From: Streptomyces sp. NBC_01445 | Lineage (GTDB): Bacteria > Actinomycetota > Actinomycetes > Streptomycetales > Streptomycetaceae | Reading direction: 5' to 3' | Length of the DNA: 64,000 bases | Assembly: GCF_035918235.1 (NCBI RefSeq) | Contig: NZ_CP109486.1 | Span: forward strand, 124,001 to 188,000 | Shown: positions 24,681 through 33,971 of the stretch, piece after piece | Numbering within the stretch: the first letter of the stretch is position 1 | Layout: the number at the start of each line of letters is the position of its first letter | Made by a program: the position numbers and the translations under genes | The notes under the pieces: model-generated | The model's input: the letters and a program-made list of their open reading frames with translations, nothing else | Database searches by the model: none | What the model was told of the DNA's origin: nothing

Positions 24681-26420
24681 ATGACGTCGGCCCAAAACAA
24701 TGACCAGCGGCTGCTGGACCGCATCCTGGAGGACCAACACCGAAAGCTGGCGCCTGAGAAGAGCCGCGACGACTTCTTTACCTTCTTTGCTGCCGACAAA
24801 GCACTGCAGGACTGGGATCTCGACACCGACGAGATCATGGACGGCATCGTGGACGGGGCGCACGACTGCGGCATCGACGGCATCTGGACCTTCGTGGACG
24901 AGCGCTACATCACCGCCGACGCTCATCAGTTCCTGCCGTCGCGGGCGGGGAAGATCGAGCTGGTGATCCTGCAGGCGAAAAACACCTCGGGCTACCAGGA
25001 AACCGTAATCGAGAAGCTGCACTTCCATCTGCCCGCGCTGCTGGACATGAGCCGCGACGAGGACGACCTGGCCAGCCACACCAACGCCAGACTCCTGGAC
25101 CGCACACGGCGCTTCCTGCACATCCTCGAAGAACTGGCGTCCTCCTTCCCCCAGGTCCGCATCAAGGTGATCTATGCCAGCAAAGCATCCGAGGCGCCGC
25201 ACCCGAATGTGAAGGCCAAGGGCGACCGGTTACGCAGGGAAATCGCGAAGATCACCTCCGATTCCGAGGCCACCATCGAGTACCTCAACGCCGCAGATCT
25301 ACGCGAGCGCACCGCCCGGGGTGCCAAAGCTGTCGCACAACTGGTCTTCACCGAGACCCCGATGAGCACCTCGCTCGGCGAGGGGTACGTGTGCCTGGCA
25401 CGCCTGGACGAGTACTACCGCTTCATCACGTCCGGCAACGAGGCGTTGCGGCTGGAGCTGTTCGAGTCGAACGTGCGCGACTACGCAGGGTCCACCGCGG
25501 TGAACAACGCCATCGGTGAGACCCTCAAGTCCGGGACCGGCGAGGACTTCTGGTGGTTCAACAACGGTGTCACGGTGGTCGCGGACGCCGCCCAGATCGC
25601 CGGCAAGAGGATCGTCGTCAAGGAGCCCCAGATCGTCAACGGGCTGCAGACTAGTCACGAAATCTACAGCTATTTCCAAAGCGGCGGCCAGCACCGTGAC
25701 CGCTCGCTCCTGGTCAAGGTCGTCGTCGCCCCCGAGTCCGGCACCGCCCGTGACCGCATCATCCGAGCCACCAACAGTCAGACACAGCTGCCTGCCGGTG
25801 CCCTGCGGGCTACCGAATCCATCCAGAAGGATATCGAGGAGAGCCTCACGCACGCCGGCGGCTACTACTACGAACGCCGCGCCAGCTACTACCGCAACCT
25901 CGGCTTCCCACTTGAACGGGTTGTCAGCATGTCCCGTCTGGCACGGGAGTTCACGGCCTTCGTCCAGCATGAGCCGCACACGGCGTTGCGGCACTCCGAT
26001 GCCCTGCTGCTGGATGATCAGCACTACACCCAGATCTTCTCGTCCCGACACGACCTGGACATCTACCGCCTCTGCCTCGATGTCCACACCAGGCTGCGCA
26101 TGTTCCTCACCCGGTACGCCGAAGACCGGCCGCTGCTGGGCGATTCCCTGGAGAACTGGCTCTATCCCCTGGCCTCCATGTCCGCCTACACCCTCACCCG
26201 GCTGCGCCAGCCCACCACACGAGATCTCCTCAACATCGACCTCGCCCACCTCAGCGACGACCTGATGACCCGCATGACCGGCACCCTGGAGCAAAACTTC
26301 AAAAGTGCCCTACGCCACAGCAAAGCCGGCGGCGTCGACCGCATCGCCCGAACCCCCGACTTCACCACAAAACTCCGCCAGGCCATCATCTCCCAAAGCC
26401 GCTATCACATCGAACGCTGA
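24681..26420 (+). CDS. AIPR-family abortive phage infection protein
   Basis: 579 residues, full length. The core AIPR motif is FWWFNNGVTVVAD (about 291-303) followed by PQIVNGLQTSHEIY and RIIRATNSQTQ. The N-terminal 120 residues contain GIDGIWTFVDE and LVILQAKNTSG, a D...QxK arrangement suggesting a PD-(D/E)xK nuclease-like domain. AIPR proteins give abortive infection against phages in several bacteria; the trigger is not known. GATGGAGGTGC lies upstream of ATG 24681. Its stop converges with the 27902 gene across an IS insertion. Confidence 0.9.
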   Translation: MTSAQNNDQRLLDRILEDQHRKLAPEKSRDDFFTFFAADKALQDWDLDTDEIMDGIVDGAHDCGIDGIWTFVDERYITADAHQFLPSRAGKIELVILQAKNTSGYQETVIEKLHFHLPALLDMSRDEDDLASHTNARLLDRTRRFLHILEELASSFPQVRIKVIYASKASEAPHPNVKAKGDRLRREIAKITSDSEATIEYLNAADLRERTARGAKAVAQLVFTETPMSTSLGEGYVCLARLDEYYRFITSGNEALRLELFESNVRDYAGSTAVNNAIGETLKSGTGEDFWWFNNGVTVVADAAQIAGKRIVVKEPQIVNGLQTSHEIYSYFQSGGQHRDRSLLVKVVVAPESGTARDRIIRATNSQTQLPAGALRATESIQKDIEESLTHAGGYYYERRASYYRNLGFPLERVVSMSRLAREFTAFVQHEPHTALRHSDALLLDDQHYTQIFSSRHDLDIYRLCLDVHTRLRMFLTRYAEDRPLLGDSLENWLYPLASMSAYTLTRLRQPTTRDLLNIDLAHLSDDLMTRMTGTLEQNFKSALRHSKAGGVDRIARTPDFTTKLRQAIISQSRYHIER

Positions 26421-26573
26421 CCGAAACCCGAGCGCTACAGGCCCCGCGAGTGCCAGTCCCGCCGACACTCAGAGGGCGGTATGTGACGTGATGCCACGTT
26501 TGTTGTCGCTGGAACGTGTGGCGCAGGCGCATCGGGGCTGATCGGGGAGTCCTGTCGTGCTGGAGTGTTCTTC

Positions 26574-27405
26574 GTGAGCGACCGCCAGCCCTACAAGAGC
26601 GACTTGTCCGACGAGCGGTGGGCTCTGATCGAACCCGTCATCGCCTCCTGGAAGGCTCAGCATCCCTCCGTCAGCGGCCACCAGGGCGCCTACGAGATGC
26701 GGGAGATCGTCAATGCCCTGCTCTACCAGTCCCGTACCGGCTGCCAGTGGGACTACCTCCCCCACGACCTGCCCCCGGTCGGTGCGGTGAAGTACTACTT
26801 CTACAAGTGCCGCGACGACGGCACCGACCAGACCATCCACGACCTGCTGCGCTGGCAGGTCCGCGAGAGCCGGGGGCGCAAGGCCGACCCGAGCCTGGTG
26901 GTGCTCGACACCCAGAGCCTGCACGCGGCCGTCGGGGTGCCCGCCGACACCACCGGAAGGGACGCGGCAAAATAAAGTCCCAGGCCGCAAGCGCGGCCTG
27001 GCAGTTGATGTTCTCGGTCTGGTGATCGCGGTGGTGGTGCTGGCCGCGTCCGCGCACGACAACGCCGCCGGCATCGCCCTGCTGGACAAGGTCGCCGCCG
27101 ACACCGACACGGTGCACAAGGCCCTGGTGGACCAGGGGTTCAAGACCGCCGTCATCGACCACGGGCAGAAAGTGGGCATCGACGTCGAAGTCGTCGAGCG
27201 CAACCCGGCGACCAGCGGGTTCGTCCCGCAGCCCAAGAGGTGGGTGGTGGAGCAGGTGAACGGGATCATGATGCTGCACCGCAGGCTGGTACGGGACTAC
27301 GAGCACCGGCCCGCCTCCGCCGAGTCGAGGGTGTACTGGGCCATAAGCGACCGGATGGCCCGGATGCTCACCGTGACCTCCACCCCCACCTGGCGCGGCG
27401 CATGA
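26574..27405 (+). CDS. IS5-family DDE transposase in two frames
   Basis: Part 1 (GTG 26574 to TAA 26975): SDLSDERWALIEPVI, RTGCQWDYLPHDLPP, VVLDTQSLHAA with the first Asp. Part 2, +1 frame from about 26977 to TGA 27405: VPGRKRGLAVDVLGL, KTAVIDHG (second Asp) and RWVVEQVNGI (Glu). All three catalytic residues are present. The switch is needed at GCAAAATAAAGTC; it could be programmed frameshifting, known in IS5 relatives, or a one-base mutation. The stop overlaps the accessory gene start (ATGA). Confidence 0.8.
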
Positions 27406-27824
27406 GCGGCAGCGAGCTGACCTTGGGAGCGGTGCTGGCGCACCTGGAGGAGCAAGAGCGCGAGATCGCCGTGCAGGCCGAGGCCACGCGGGGACGCATC
27501 GCGGAACTCACCGCACAACTGGAGGAGTTCGACCGGGTCGCCGAGGAGGTCCGCATCACCCGCAAGACCCTGCAGGCGCTGCCTGATCCGTCCCCGCCGA
27601 CGCCGCCGGCCGCGAAGCTGCCGGACCATCCGGACTACCGGCAGATCATGGCGGTGTCCGCCGCGGCCGACGCCCCGCTGCGGGCACGGGCGGTCTGCGA
27701 GGCGATGGATCTGGAGATCGCACCCAGCAACGTCAACAACGTCCGGCTGAAGCTCAAGCGGCTGGTCGAACGCGGGATCCTGATCGAGACCGAGCAGGGG
27801 TTGTTCACCCAGCCACGGCCATAG
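27402..27824 (+). CDS. IS-borne coiled-coil/HTH accessory protein
   Basis: 140 residues. N-terminal coiled coil (LAHLEEQEREIAVQAEATRG), then DYRQIMAVSAAADAPLRARAV and a winged-helix-like LKLKRLVERGILIETEQGLF. It starts in the ATGA of the transposase stop. A relative is found next to transposase debris at 58241-58743 (DYQRILSVLE..., KRLVERGW), so it belongs to the IS. Probably regulates transposase production or host specificity; role not established. Confidence 0.75.
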   Translation: MSGSELTLGAVLAHLEEQEREIAVQAEATRGRIAELTAQLEEFDRVAEEVRITRKTLQALPDPSPPTPPAAKLPDHPDYRQIMAVSAAADAPLRARAVCEAMDLEIAPSNVNNVRLKLKRLVERGILIETEQGLFTQPRP

Positions 27825-27901
27825 CCACCCGGAGAGGCCACCACCAGCCCGACAACCCCAGCCGCAAGCGCGAAACAGGCAGCACGTCACTTACCGCCCT
27901 C

Positions 27902-28354
27902 TCAGGCTGGGCGTTCGGTGGTGAGGGTGATGCGGCCGTCTGTCCAGGCTGGTAGGCGCTGGGCGAGTTTCCTTAGGGACGGGCCTCGTACGTGGTGCAG
28001 GTGCACCACGAGTTTCGTGCCGAACAGCGCATGGAAGTGGACTCCGAGGCCCCGCCCGGTGCCGGTGAATAGTTCGTTGGCCGGGACGTCGGGCTCCGGT
28101 GGTTCGTTGAGCCGGTACACGCACAGAGCCTGACGGTCCGGGACCGGTCCGGGGAGGACGGCGACCGCGCGGACCGCCGGCCAGCCCAGTTTGATCACGG
28201 GAACGTATCCGTACGCCTGGTGGTACGCGACTCCGCCGGGATGGAAACGGACGGCCGGGTCGTCACGGCGACTCGGCGCGGGCCCGCCCGTATACGCACG
28301 GATCGTGGTCAGCAGCGTGCTTCCCGGCCGATAGAACAGCGACTCGTCGCCCAC
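27902..28354 (-). CDS. Hypothetical protein, 150 residues
   Basis: Soluble protein with Arg/Pro/Tyr-rich N-terminus (YRPGSTLLTTIRAYTGG), YGYVPVIKLGWPAV, and a C-terminal half LGVHFHALFGTKLVVHLHH. The stop codon is the TCA target duplication of the IS; before insertion it was already a stop, so the protein is whole. It ran convergent to the AIPR gene. Family not recognised. Confidence 0.55.
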   Translation of the reverse strand: MGDESLFYRPGSTLLTTIRAYTGGPAPSRRDDPAVRFHPGGVAYHQAYGYVPVIKLGWPAVRAVAVLPGPVPDRQALCVYRLNEPPEPDVPANELFTGTGRGLGVHFHALFGTKLVVHLHHVRGPSLRKLAQRLPAWTDGRITLTTERPA

Positions 28355-28559
28355 CGCGCGGCTCCTTCGCAGGCTCGTCCGTCGAGTCTCGCTAGTTTCC
28401 CAGTTTCTCCCATTGCTTGACGTGTGTGCAGCTGTCTAGTCCGAAACCCTCGGCAGAGGCTTTGGTCGCCAGTGCTGCTCTCTGAACGATGCCCACGACC
28501 CCCACCCGCCGGAACGCCACACTGCTACACATTCAGGCGACGACAAACTATCTACTCAC

Positions 28560-28577
28560 TCACATACCGCCCTCTGA
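28560..28577 (-). repeat. Solitary IS5 terminal repeat in opposite orientation
   Basis: Complement reads TCAGAGGGCGGTATGTGA, identical over 18 bases (including the TCA) to the left end of the 26472 IS but on the other strand. No transposase gene accompanies it. Confidence 0.75.
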
Positions 28578-28588
28578 GAGCGTCGTCG

Positions 28589-29374
28589 TCACCCGGGCGG
28601 CCCCGGGCCGGTTCCGTTTCCGTCCACGGGCAGGCCGGCGCAGTGCGCGGCAGCCTCGAGCACTTCGCGCACCATCGTCGGAGTGAGCCGGCCGGTGAAC
28701 ACGTTGCGCTGGCTCACGTGGTAGCAGCCGAACAACGTGATCGCGGGGCCCGTCCCGTCCGACGCAGTGAGTGTCGTCCGCGCGCCGTGGCCAAACATCG
28801 GGCGCGGCCGGGGCACGCTCCAGCCAGCCTCCTCCAGTGCGGAGAGCGCCGCCTGCCAGCCGAAGGCGCCCAGTGCGACGACGGAGCGCATCGTCGGCCA
28901 CAGCAGCCGCAGCTCCTGAGCCAGCCACGGGCGGCAGGTGTCCCGCTCGCCAGGCGTGGGTCTGTTGGCGGGCGGTGCGCAGTGGACGGGCGCGGTGACC
29001 CTGACCCCGTACAGCTCCAGTCCGTCGTCCCGGCGCGTCGATGCGGCCTGGGAGGCCAGGCCGAGGTCGTACAGCGTCGCGTACAACAGGTCGCCGGCCC
29101 GGTCGCCGGTGAAAATGCGGCCGGTCCGGTTGGCGCCGTGCGCCGCAGGTGCCAGGCCGGTGACGACGAGCGAGGCGTCCGTGGGCCCGAAGCCGGGCAC
29201 GGGCCGCGCCCAGTAGTCCCAGTCCTGGAACGCTGGACGTTTGACGCGTGCGCTCTCCTCGCGCCACGCGACGAGGCGCGGGCAGGCCCGGCACAGGACG
29301 AGCCGCGCATCCAGTTCGGCCAGGGTGGGGCTGTCGGCAGCCGCCCGGCCCGGATAACCCTCGGCCGCGGACAT
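28589..29374 (-). CDS. Family 5 uracil-DNA glycosylase (UDGb)
   Basis: 261 residues. CRACPRLVAWRE (about 28-39) supplies part of the 4Fe-4S cluster; GLAPAAHGANRTGRIFTGD is motif 1 with the family-5 Ala in place of the catalytic Asp/Asn; later cysteines in VHCAPPANRP and CRPWL complete the cluster, and GCYHVSQRNVFTGRLT is motif 3 with the conserved His. It removes uracil and some deaminated purines from DNA, which is interesting next to two deaminase genes. No operon partner. Confidence 0.93.
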   Translation of the reverse strand: MSAAEGYPGRAAADSPTLAELDARLVLCRACPRLVAWREESARVKRPAFQDWDYWARPVPGFGPTDASLVVTGLAPAAHGANRTGRIFTGDRAGDLLYATLYDLGLASQAASTRRDDGLELYGVRVTAPVHCAPPANRPTPGERDTCRPWLAQELRLLWPTMRSVVALGAFGWQAALSALEEAGWSVPRPRPMFGHGARTTLTASDGTGPAITLFGCYHVSQRNVFTGRLTPTMVREVLEAAAHCAGLPVDGNGTGPGPPG

Positions 29375-29589
29375 GATCCACCCGCTTTCACGCTAGCCGT
29401 CACTGGCCGACCGTCATCTGGTGTCATCAAGAGAACAGATGTTGGCGAGTTTCCGCGAGAAGAGTGTGCCCGAGAGTCGTCGCGTCCAAGGGGAGGTGCT
29501 CGAGTTGGCGGGTGCCCGGCCAGGGGAGACCATGGGTCGGTAGCTTTCCGAAAGCCGCTCAGCCTGTCCGTCCGCAACAAGGAGCGACC

Positions 29590-30441
29590 ATGTTGCCGAA
29601 GCTGACCGAACAGGTCGAGGGCCTGCAGGCGCTCGACGGCGTCTCGCACAAGGCTGCCGGCTGGGTGGCGCGGGCAACGCATCCCGACGCGATCAAGAAC
29701 GCGCTGTCCGGCACCTGGCTGGGACACCCGCTGCACCCGATGCTCACGGACGTGCCCATCGGCGCCTGGACCATGGCCTCCGTCCTCGACCTGACCGCGG
29801 GCAAGGCCGGAGCCGCATCAGCCCGTCGACTCGTCGGCATCGGACTGATCGCCACGCTGCCAGCCGCGGCGACAGGAGCGTCCGACTGGTCCGACACCTA
29901 CGGCGCCACACAACGGGTCGGCCTCGTGCACGCGGTCTGCAACATGACGGCGTCCGCAGTACAAGCGGCGTCCTGGATCGCCCGCAGGCGGGGACGGCAC
30001 GAGCTCGGGATGGCGCTGAGCGGAGTCGGGCTCGGCATCACCGCGTGCGCCGCGTACTTGGGCGGGCACCTGTCGCTCGTCCAGGGCGTAGGCGTCAACC
30101 ACACCGCGTTCCAGCAGACCGTGACCGACTGGACCGACGTCGCAGCGGAGTCCGACCTGGGCGACGGCGAACCCCTCCGAGTGACAGCGGACGGAGTGCC
30201 GGTCGTACTCGTCCGGCACCACGGGTCCCTTCACGCGCTCTCGGCCACCTGCACGCACGCAGGCGGGCCGCTCGACGAAGGCGAAGTCATGGCCGACGGC
30301 TGTATCCGCTGCCCCTGGCATGCCAGCGTCTTCCGGCTCAAAGACGGCAAAGTGATGCGCGGACCGGCGGCCGTCGACGAGCCCCGCTGGGAGGCGAAGA
30401 CCGACGGCGGACGCGTCTACGTACGGTCCGCCAAGGACTGA
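29590..30441 (+). CDS. DUF2231 membrane domain fused to a Rieske [2Fe-2S] domain
   Basis: 283 residues. N-terminal DUF2231: LSGTWLGHPLHPMLTDVPIGAW (about 38-59) and three or four helices. C-terminal Rieske domain with CTHAGGPL (first CxH) and CPWHASVF (second CxxH). It is probably a membrane-bound electron transfer protein. AAGGAGCG precedes ATG 29590. The next two genes follow closely, probably as one stress-type operon. Confidence 0.93.
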   Translation: MLPKLTEQVEGLQALDGVSHKAAGWVARATHPDAIKNALSGTWLGHPLHPMLTDVPIGAWTMASVLDLTAGKAGAASARRLVGIGLIATLPAAATGASDWSDTYGATQRVGLVHAVCNMTASAVQAASWIARRRGRHELGMALSGVGLGITACAAYLGGHLSLVQGVGVNHTAFQQTVTDWTDVAAESDLGDGEPLRVTADGVPVVLVRHHGSLHALSATCTHAGGPLDEGEVMADGCIRCPWHASVFRLKDGKVMRGPAAVDEPRWEAKTDGGRVYVRSAKD

Positions 30442-30478
30442 CCGGGCGCGCCTGAACGCCGAGCAAAAGGAGCTTGGG

Positions 30479-30688
30479 ATGGCGGAGAAGTTCGCTGTGG
30501 GGGACCACGTCCGATGGAACTCCGAAGCCGGGTACGTCGAGGGCGTCATTATCAAGAAGCACACGCGGGACGTGGAGTACAAAGGGTACGTGCGGCACTG
30601 CACCGAAAGCGACCCGCAATATGAGATCAAAAGCGACAGGACCGATCACATCGCCATCCACAAAGGGGTAGCTCTGACGAAACTGTAG
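30479..30688 (+). CDS. DUF2945 (HVA1/TUDOR-like) small protein
   Basis: 69 residues: FAVGDHVRWNSEAGYVEGVI, YVRHCTESDPQYEIKSD, then HIAIHKGVALTKL. This matches the DUF2945 SH3-like fold (F.VGD.V.W....G...G.I...H). AAAAGGAGCTTGGG lies upstream. Function unknown; often near DNA repair or stress genes. Confidence 0.9.
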   Translation: MAEKFAVGDHVRWNSEAGYVEGVIIKKHTRDVEYKGYVRHCTESDPQYEIKSDRTDHIAIHKGVALTKL

Positions 30689-30711
30689 GAAATGAGCGAG
30701 ACGGCAGGCTG

Positions 30712-31275
30712 GTGAACCGGATCTGTACGGTGGGGCATTCGACCCGCGACTTCAGCGAAGTGCTGGAGATGCTCCGGGCCCATGACGTGACCTGCCTGGT
30801 CGATGTCCGCTCGTTCCCGTCGTCAAGAAAGTTCCCGCAGTGGAACCAGCCAGCGATCATCGATGCCTTGCCTCCCGATATCGAATACCGGTGGATCCCA
30901 AAACTGGGCGGCCGACGGCACACCCCAAAAGGCGTGCCGAGCGCGAACGGCGCATGGCAGGTAAAAGCCTTCCGCGATTACGCCGACTACATGGACACCG
31001 ACGCCTTCAAGGAAGGCCTGCACGAGTTGCTGGAGCTGGCCGAACACGAACGGCCCGCGATCATGTGCAGCGAAGCGGTTCCCTGGCGCTGCCATCGCAG
31101 GCTGATCACCGACGCGTTGATCGTCGCGGGCGTCGAAGTCTTGGACATCACGTCCGCCGCCACCGCGAAGCGGGCTGTCCTGAACAAGAACGCGCACGTC
31201 AAGGACGGCCACCTGACGTACCCGCCTCAGCCGGAAAGCGACGCCGACTCGGATCCGACGTGTCCCGCGCCGTGA
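30712..31275 (+). CDS. DUF488 family protein
   Basis: 187 residues from GTG 30712. ICTVGHSTRDFSEVLEML, CLVDVRSFPSSRKFPQW and the conserved AIMCSEAVPWRCHRRLI containing the CxExxxxxCHR motif. DUF488 proteins are small nucleic-acid or RNA-modification-type proteins of uncertain role, with Cys/His metal ligands. A run of Asp/Ser ends the protein. Follows the DUF2945 gene by 23 bases. Confidence 0.92.
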   Translation: MNRICTVGHSTRDFSEVLEMLRAHDVTCLVDVRSFPSSRKFPQWNQPAIIDALPPDIEYRWIPKLGGRRHTPKGVPSANGAWQVKAFRDYADYMDTDAFKEGLHELLELAEHERPAIMCSEAVPWRCHRRLITDALIVAGVEVLDITSAATAKRAVLNKNAHVKDGHLTYPPQPESDADSDPTCPAP

Positions 31276-31474
31276 CGGTGCTGACAGGGACCCTCAGGCC
31301 AAGGAACACGGCACATCGGAGAAGCGGGCCCAGAACGCCGCCCACCCCAACAAGGGAGCGCGCCCTGGGGAGGCCGAAACCGCCAGCAAGTCCTCCACCC
31401 GCGATTCGAAATCCGCCTCCCAATGCGGCGGGAACGCTCCCCCAGCGGGCCGTGGGTGACTGGACGCAGCACGG

Positions 31475-32278
31475 TCAGCGAAGGACCTGAACTGTGTAGA
31501 GCGCGCCGACGCTGGTAGCGAGGGTGCCGAGCAGGAGCCGGAGCGCGGTTTCGGGCAGGTGCGGCTGGAGGTGTGCGCCGAGGTATCCGCCGAGAAGTCC
31601 TCCGGCTCCGCAAGACAGGCCCAACAGCCAGTCAGGAGCGACGTCGCCCGTGGCGGCCAGGGAGAGGAGGGCGTAGGTGGCCGCGCCGACCATGGAAGTC
31701 ACGAAGGTGGAGGCCAGGGCGGCCGGCGCGATGGTGGAGACGGGGGCGCCGCGGCCGACGAGGATCGGGCCGAGCAGGGAGCCGCCCCCGATTCCGTAGA
31801 TGCCGCCGGCGACACCAACGGCCAGGGCCAGCGACGTCGTCGCGCGGGGCGAAGGCTGGTCGCGGGCGCTCTGTGGAGCCGGGCGTACGCTCCGGAGCCA
31901 CAGCCACAGCCCGAGCGGTAACAGCAGCACGGCGACGAGGAGACGGAAGACGCGCGGGCCGGGAACGGCGAATACGCGGATCACGGCGCCGATGACGACG
32001 CCAGGGACGGTGCCCGCGATGAGTAGGCGGGTCAGTGGCCCGCCCAGTCGCCCTGCTCGCCAGTAGCGCAGGAGGGCACCGGGGCCGGCCACGACGTTGT
32101 AGAGCAGGTTCGTGGGTGTCACGGCCGGGCTCGGCACGCCCAGCACGCTGACCTGAACGGGCAGCAGGAAGACCGCCCCGGAGACGCCTACGGGCGCAGT
32201 GGTGACCGATAGCAGGAGCCCGGCGGCGAACCCGAGCAATCCCGTTGACCACTCCACGACAATCCCCTCAACACTCAC
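31475..32278 (-). CDS. TauE/SafE family membrane transporter
   Basis: 267 residues, about seven or eight helices. Two related halves: LLSVTTAPVGVSGAVFLLPVQ near the start and VAGGIYGIGGGSLLGPILV (about 155-173) carry the GxxGG pattern of sulfite/sulfonate exporters. GTG 32278 is used; GTG 32257 is an alternative. Substrate (sulfite, sulfoacetate or other anion) unknown. Converges with the DUF488 gene. Confidence 0.9.
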   Translation of the reverse strand: MSVEGIVVEWSTGLLGFAAGLLLSVTTAPVGVSGAVFLLPVQVSVLGVPSPAVTPTNLLYNVVAGPGALLRYWRAGRLGGPLTRLLIAGTVPGVVIGAVIRVFAVPGPRVFRLLVAVLLLPLGLWLWLRSVRPAPQSARDQPSPRATTSLALAVGVAGGIYGIGGGSLLGPILVGRGAPVSTIAPAALASTFVTSMVGAATYALLSLAATGDVAPDWLLGLSCGAGGLLGGYLGAHLQPHLPETALRLLLGTLATSVGALYTVQVLR

Positions 32279-32510
32279 CGACCGGCACCCGGAACAGGCT
32301 CCGGATCAGGTGCCTCCCGTTCTCGTGAACATCGACCCCGCCCCGATCCAACCGACTCCCGAGACGGTGAACAACTGCTGTCCAAACTCGGGCTCTGGTC
32401 CACTTCGTGTGGTCGCGTACCCAGGGTGACTGTTGATCTTCGTGTGATGGCGATTGAGTTCGCCCGAAAATCGCCCGGCGGGAGGGCAGTGTGGTCGACA
32501 GTCCTTCGCC

Positions 32511-33810
32511 GTGAACGAAGTGCTGCCGCAGCCGGATGAGCTGCTGTTCTCCTCGGTCGAGGGCGTGTTGGTGGAATCGGTGAAGGTGACCGACACGGTC
32601 GTCCAGGTGGAAGCTCGGACGACCGTAGGGCGGGCGGCCTGTCCGGAGTGCGGATGCTGGTCAGGGCGGATACATGGCTCCTACCTGCGTTTTCCTCGTG
32701 ACCTGCCGAGCGCGGGCAAGTTCGTCGTGGTGACCCTGCAGGTGCGGCGATTCGTCTGCGCGGAGGACTCCTGCCCACGCAAGACCTTCGCTGAGCAAGT
32801 CCCTGGTCTCACTCGCCTGTTCGGACGACGGACCGAGCGGCTGCGATCGACGTTGGTGTCGGTGGGGCTTGCGCTCGCAGGCCGGGCTGGCGCCCGCATG
32901 ACGGACGCCTTCAAAGTCCCGGTCAGCAGGAACACTCTGTTGCGGCTGATCGCCTCGCTCCCGGACCCCGCCACTGCCACACCCCGTGTGGTCGGCGTGG
33001 ACGAATACGCCCAGCGCAAGGGCCGTATCTATGGAACCGTGCTCGTCGACGTCGAAACACGCCGTCCGATCGACCTCTTGCCGGACCGGGAGGCAGACAC
33101 GCTCGCGGCCTGGCTCGCCGAACGGCCTGGCATCGAGATCATCTGCCGTGACCGGGCTCCCTTCTTCGCCGACGGTGCCACCCGCGGCGCCCCGCAAGCC
33201 CTCCAGGTCGCCGACCGATGGCATCTCTGGCACAACCTGGGCGAAGCCGCCGAGAAGTGCGTCTACCGGCAGCGCGGCTGCCTGTGGCCCACGCCCATGC
33301 AGCCGGAGGAACCTCAGGAGGAGGCCGAGTCGGCCGCGTTGTCGCCCTGGCCGGCCGGGCACCGGTTCGCCGAACGCACCCGTGCCAAGCACGCCACCAT
33401 CCACGCTCTCCTCGCCGCCGGTCACAGCAAGCGTTCGGTCGCCAGGCAACTCGGCATGACCCTGAACACGATCTTGCGTTTCTCCCGCGCCGCCACCCCG
33501 GAGGAGATGTTCACCGGGCAGTGGCAAGGTCGTGTGACCAGGCTCGACGCCTACAAGCCCTACCTCGACCAGCGTTGGCAGGAAGGCTGCACCAACGCCT
33601 GGAAACTGTGGGAGGAGATCAGGGAACAGGGCTATCCACGCGGCTACGGCGGCGTCCGTGACTACGTCAGCAGGACCCTTCGCGGCAAACCCCAACCGGT
33701 CGGCCCCCGGCCGCCATCGGCCCGCGCCGTCACTCGCTGGATCCTCACACACCCCGACGCTCTCCCCGAAGGCGACCGGCGCCAGCTCAAGTCCGTGCTG
33801 CGACTGTCAT
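32511..33810 (+). pseudogene. ISL3-family transposase, C-terminally truncated
   Basis: From GTG 32511: LPQPDELLFSSVEGVLVE, CPECGCWSGRIHGSYLR zinc ribbon, VPVSRNTLLRLIASLPDP, VVGVDEYAQRKGRIYG with the first catalytic Asp, DRAPFFADGA, LQVADRWHLWHNLGEA (second Asp). The HTH insert is present. Homology stops after QLKSVL near 33806, before the end of the domain that carries the Glu and C-terminal helices; no right inverted repeat is found. The truncation point marks the edge of the inverted-arm region. Confidence 0.8.
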
Positions 33811-33971
33811 GCCCGCCCCGGGCTCAGGGCGCTCGACAGCTTGAACCCCATGGCCAGGGCGGCGGCCGCGCTGATTGTAGAAAGTGAAGTTGCCCGGAAC
33901 GTTGTGCGTCCCGGTCAGCATGCGCGGGACGCAGTCGCGAAGCTCCTGGGAGAGTTGCAGGTCTCAGCTGC

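Larger units (their letters stand above)
26472..27901 (+). mobile_element. IS5-family insertion sequence (TNA-target group)
   Basis: 1430 bases bounded by inverted repeats: GAGGGCGGTATGTGACGTG at 26472 and its complement CACGTCACTTACCGCCCTC ending 27901, with two mismatches over 24 bases. A three-base duplication TCA (26469-26471, 27902-27904) fits the IS1031-like subgroup. Contains a frame-interrupted DDE transposase and a small accessory gene. It sits exactly at the stop codon of the 27902 gene. Confidence 0.85.

Noticed and set aside
28489..28686. Plus frame beginning MPTTPTRRNATLLHIQ
   Set aside because: It overlaps the end of the UDG gene and the solitary IS end; no domain and no ribosome binding site.
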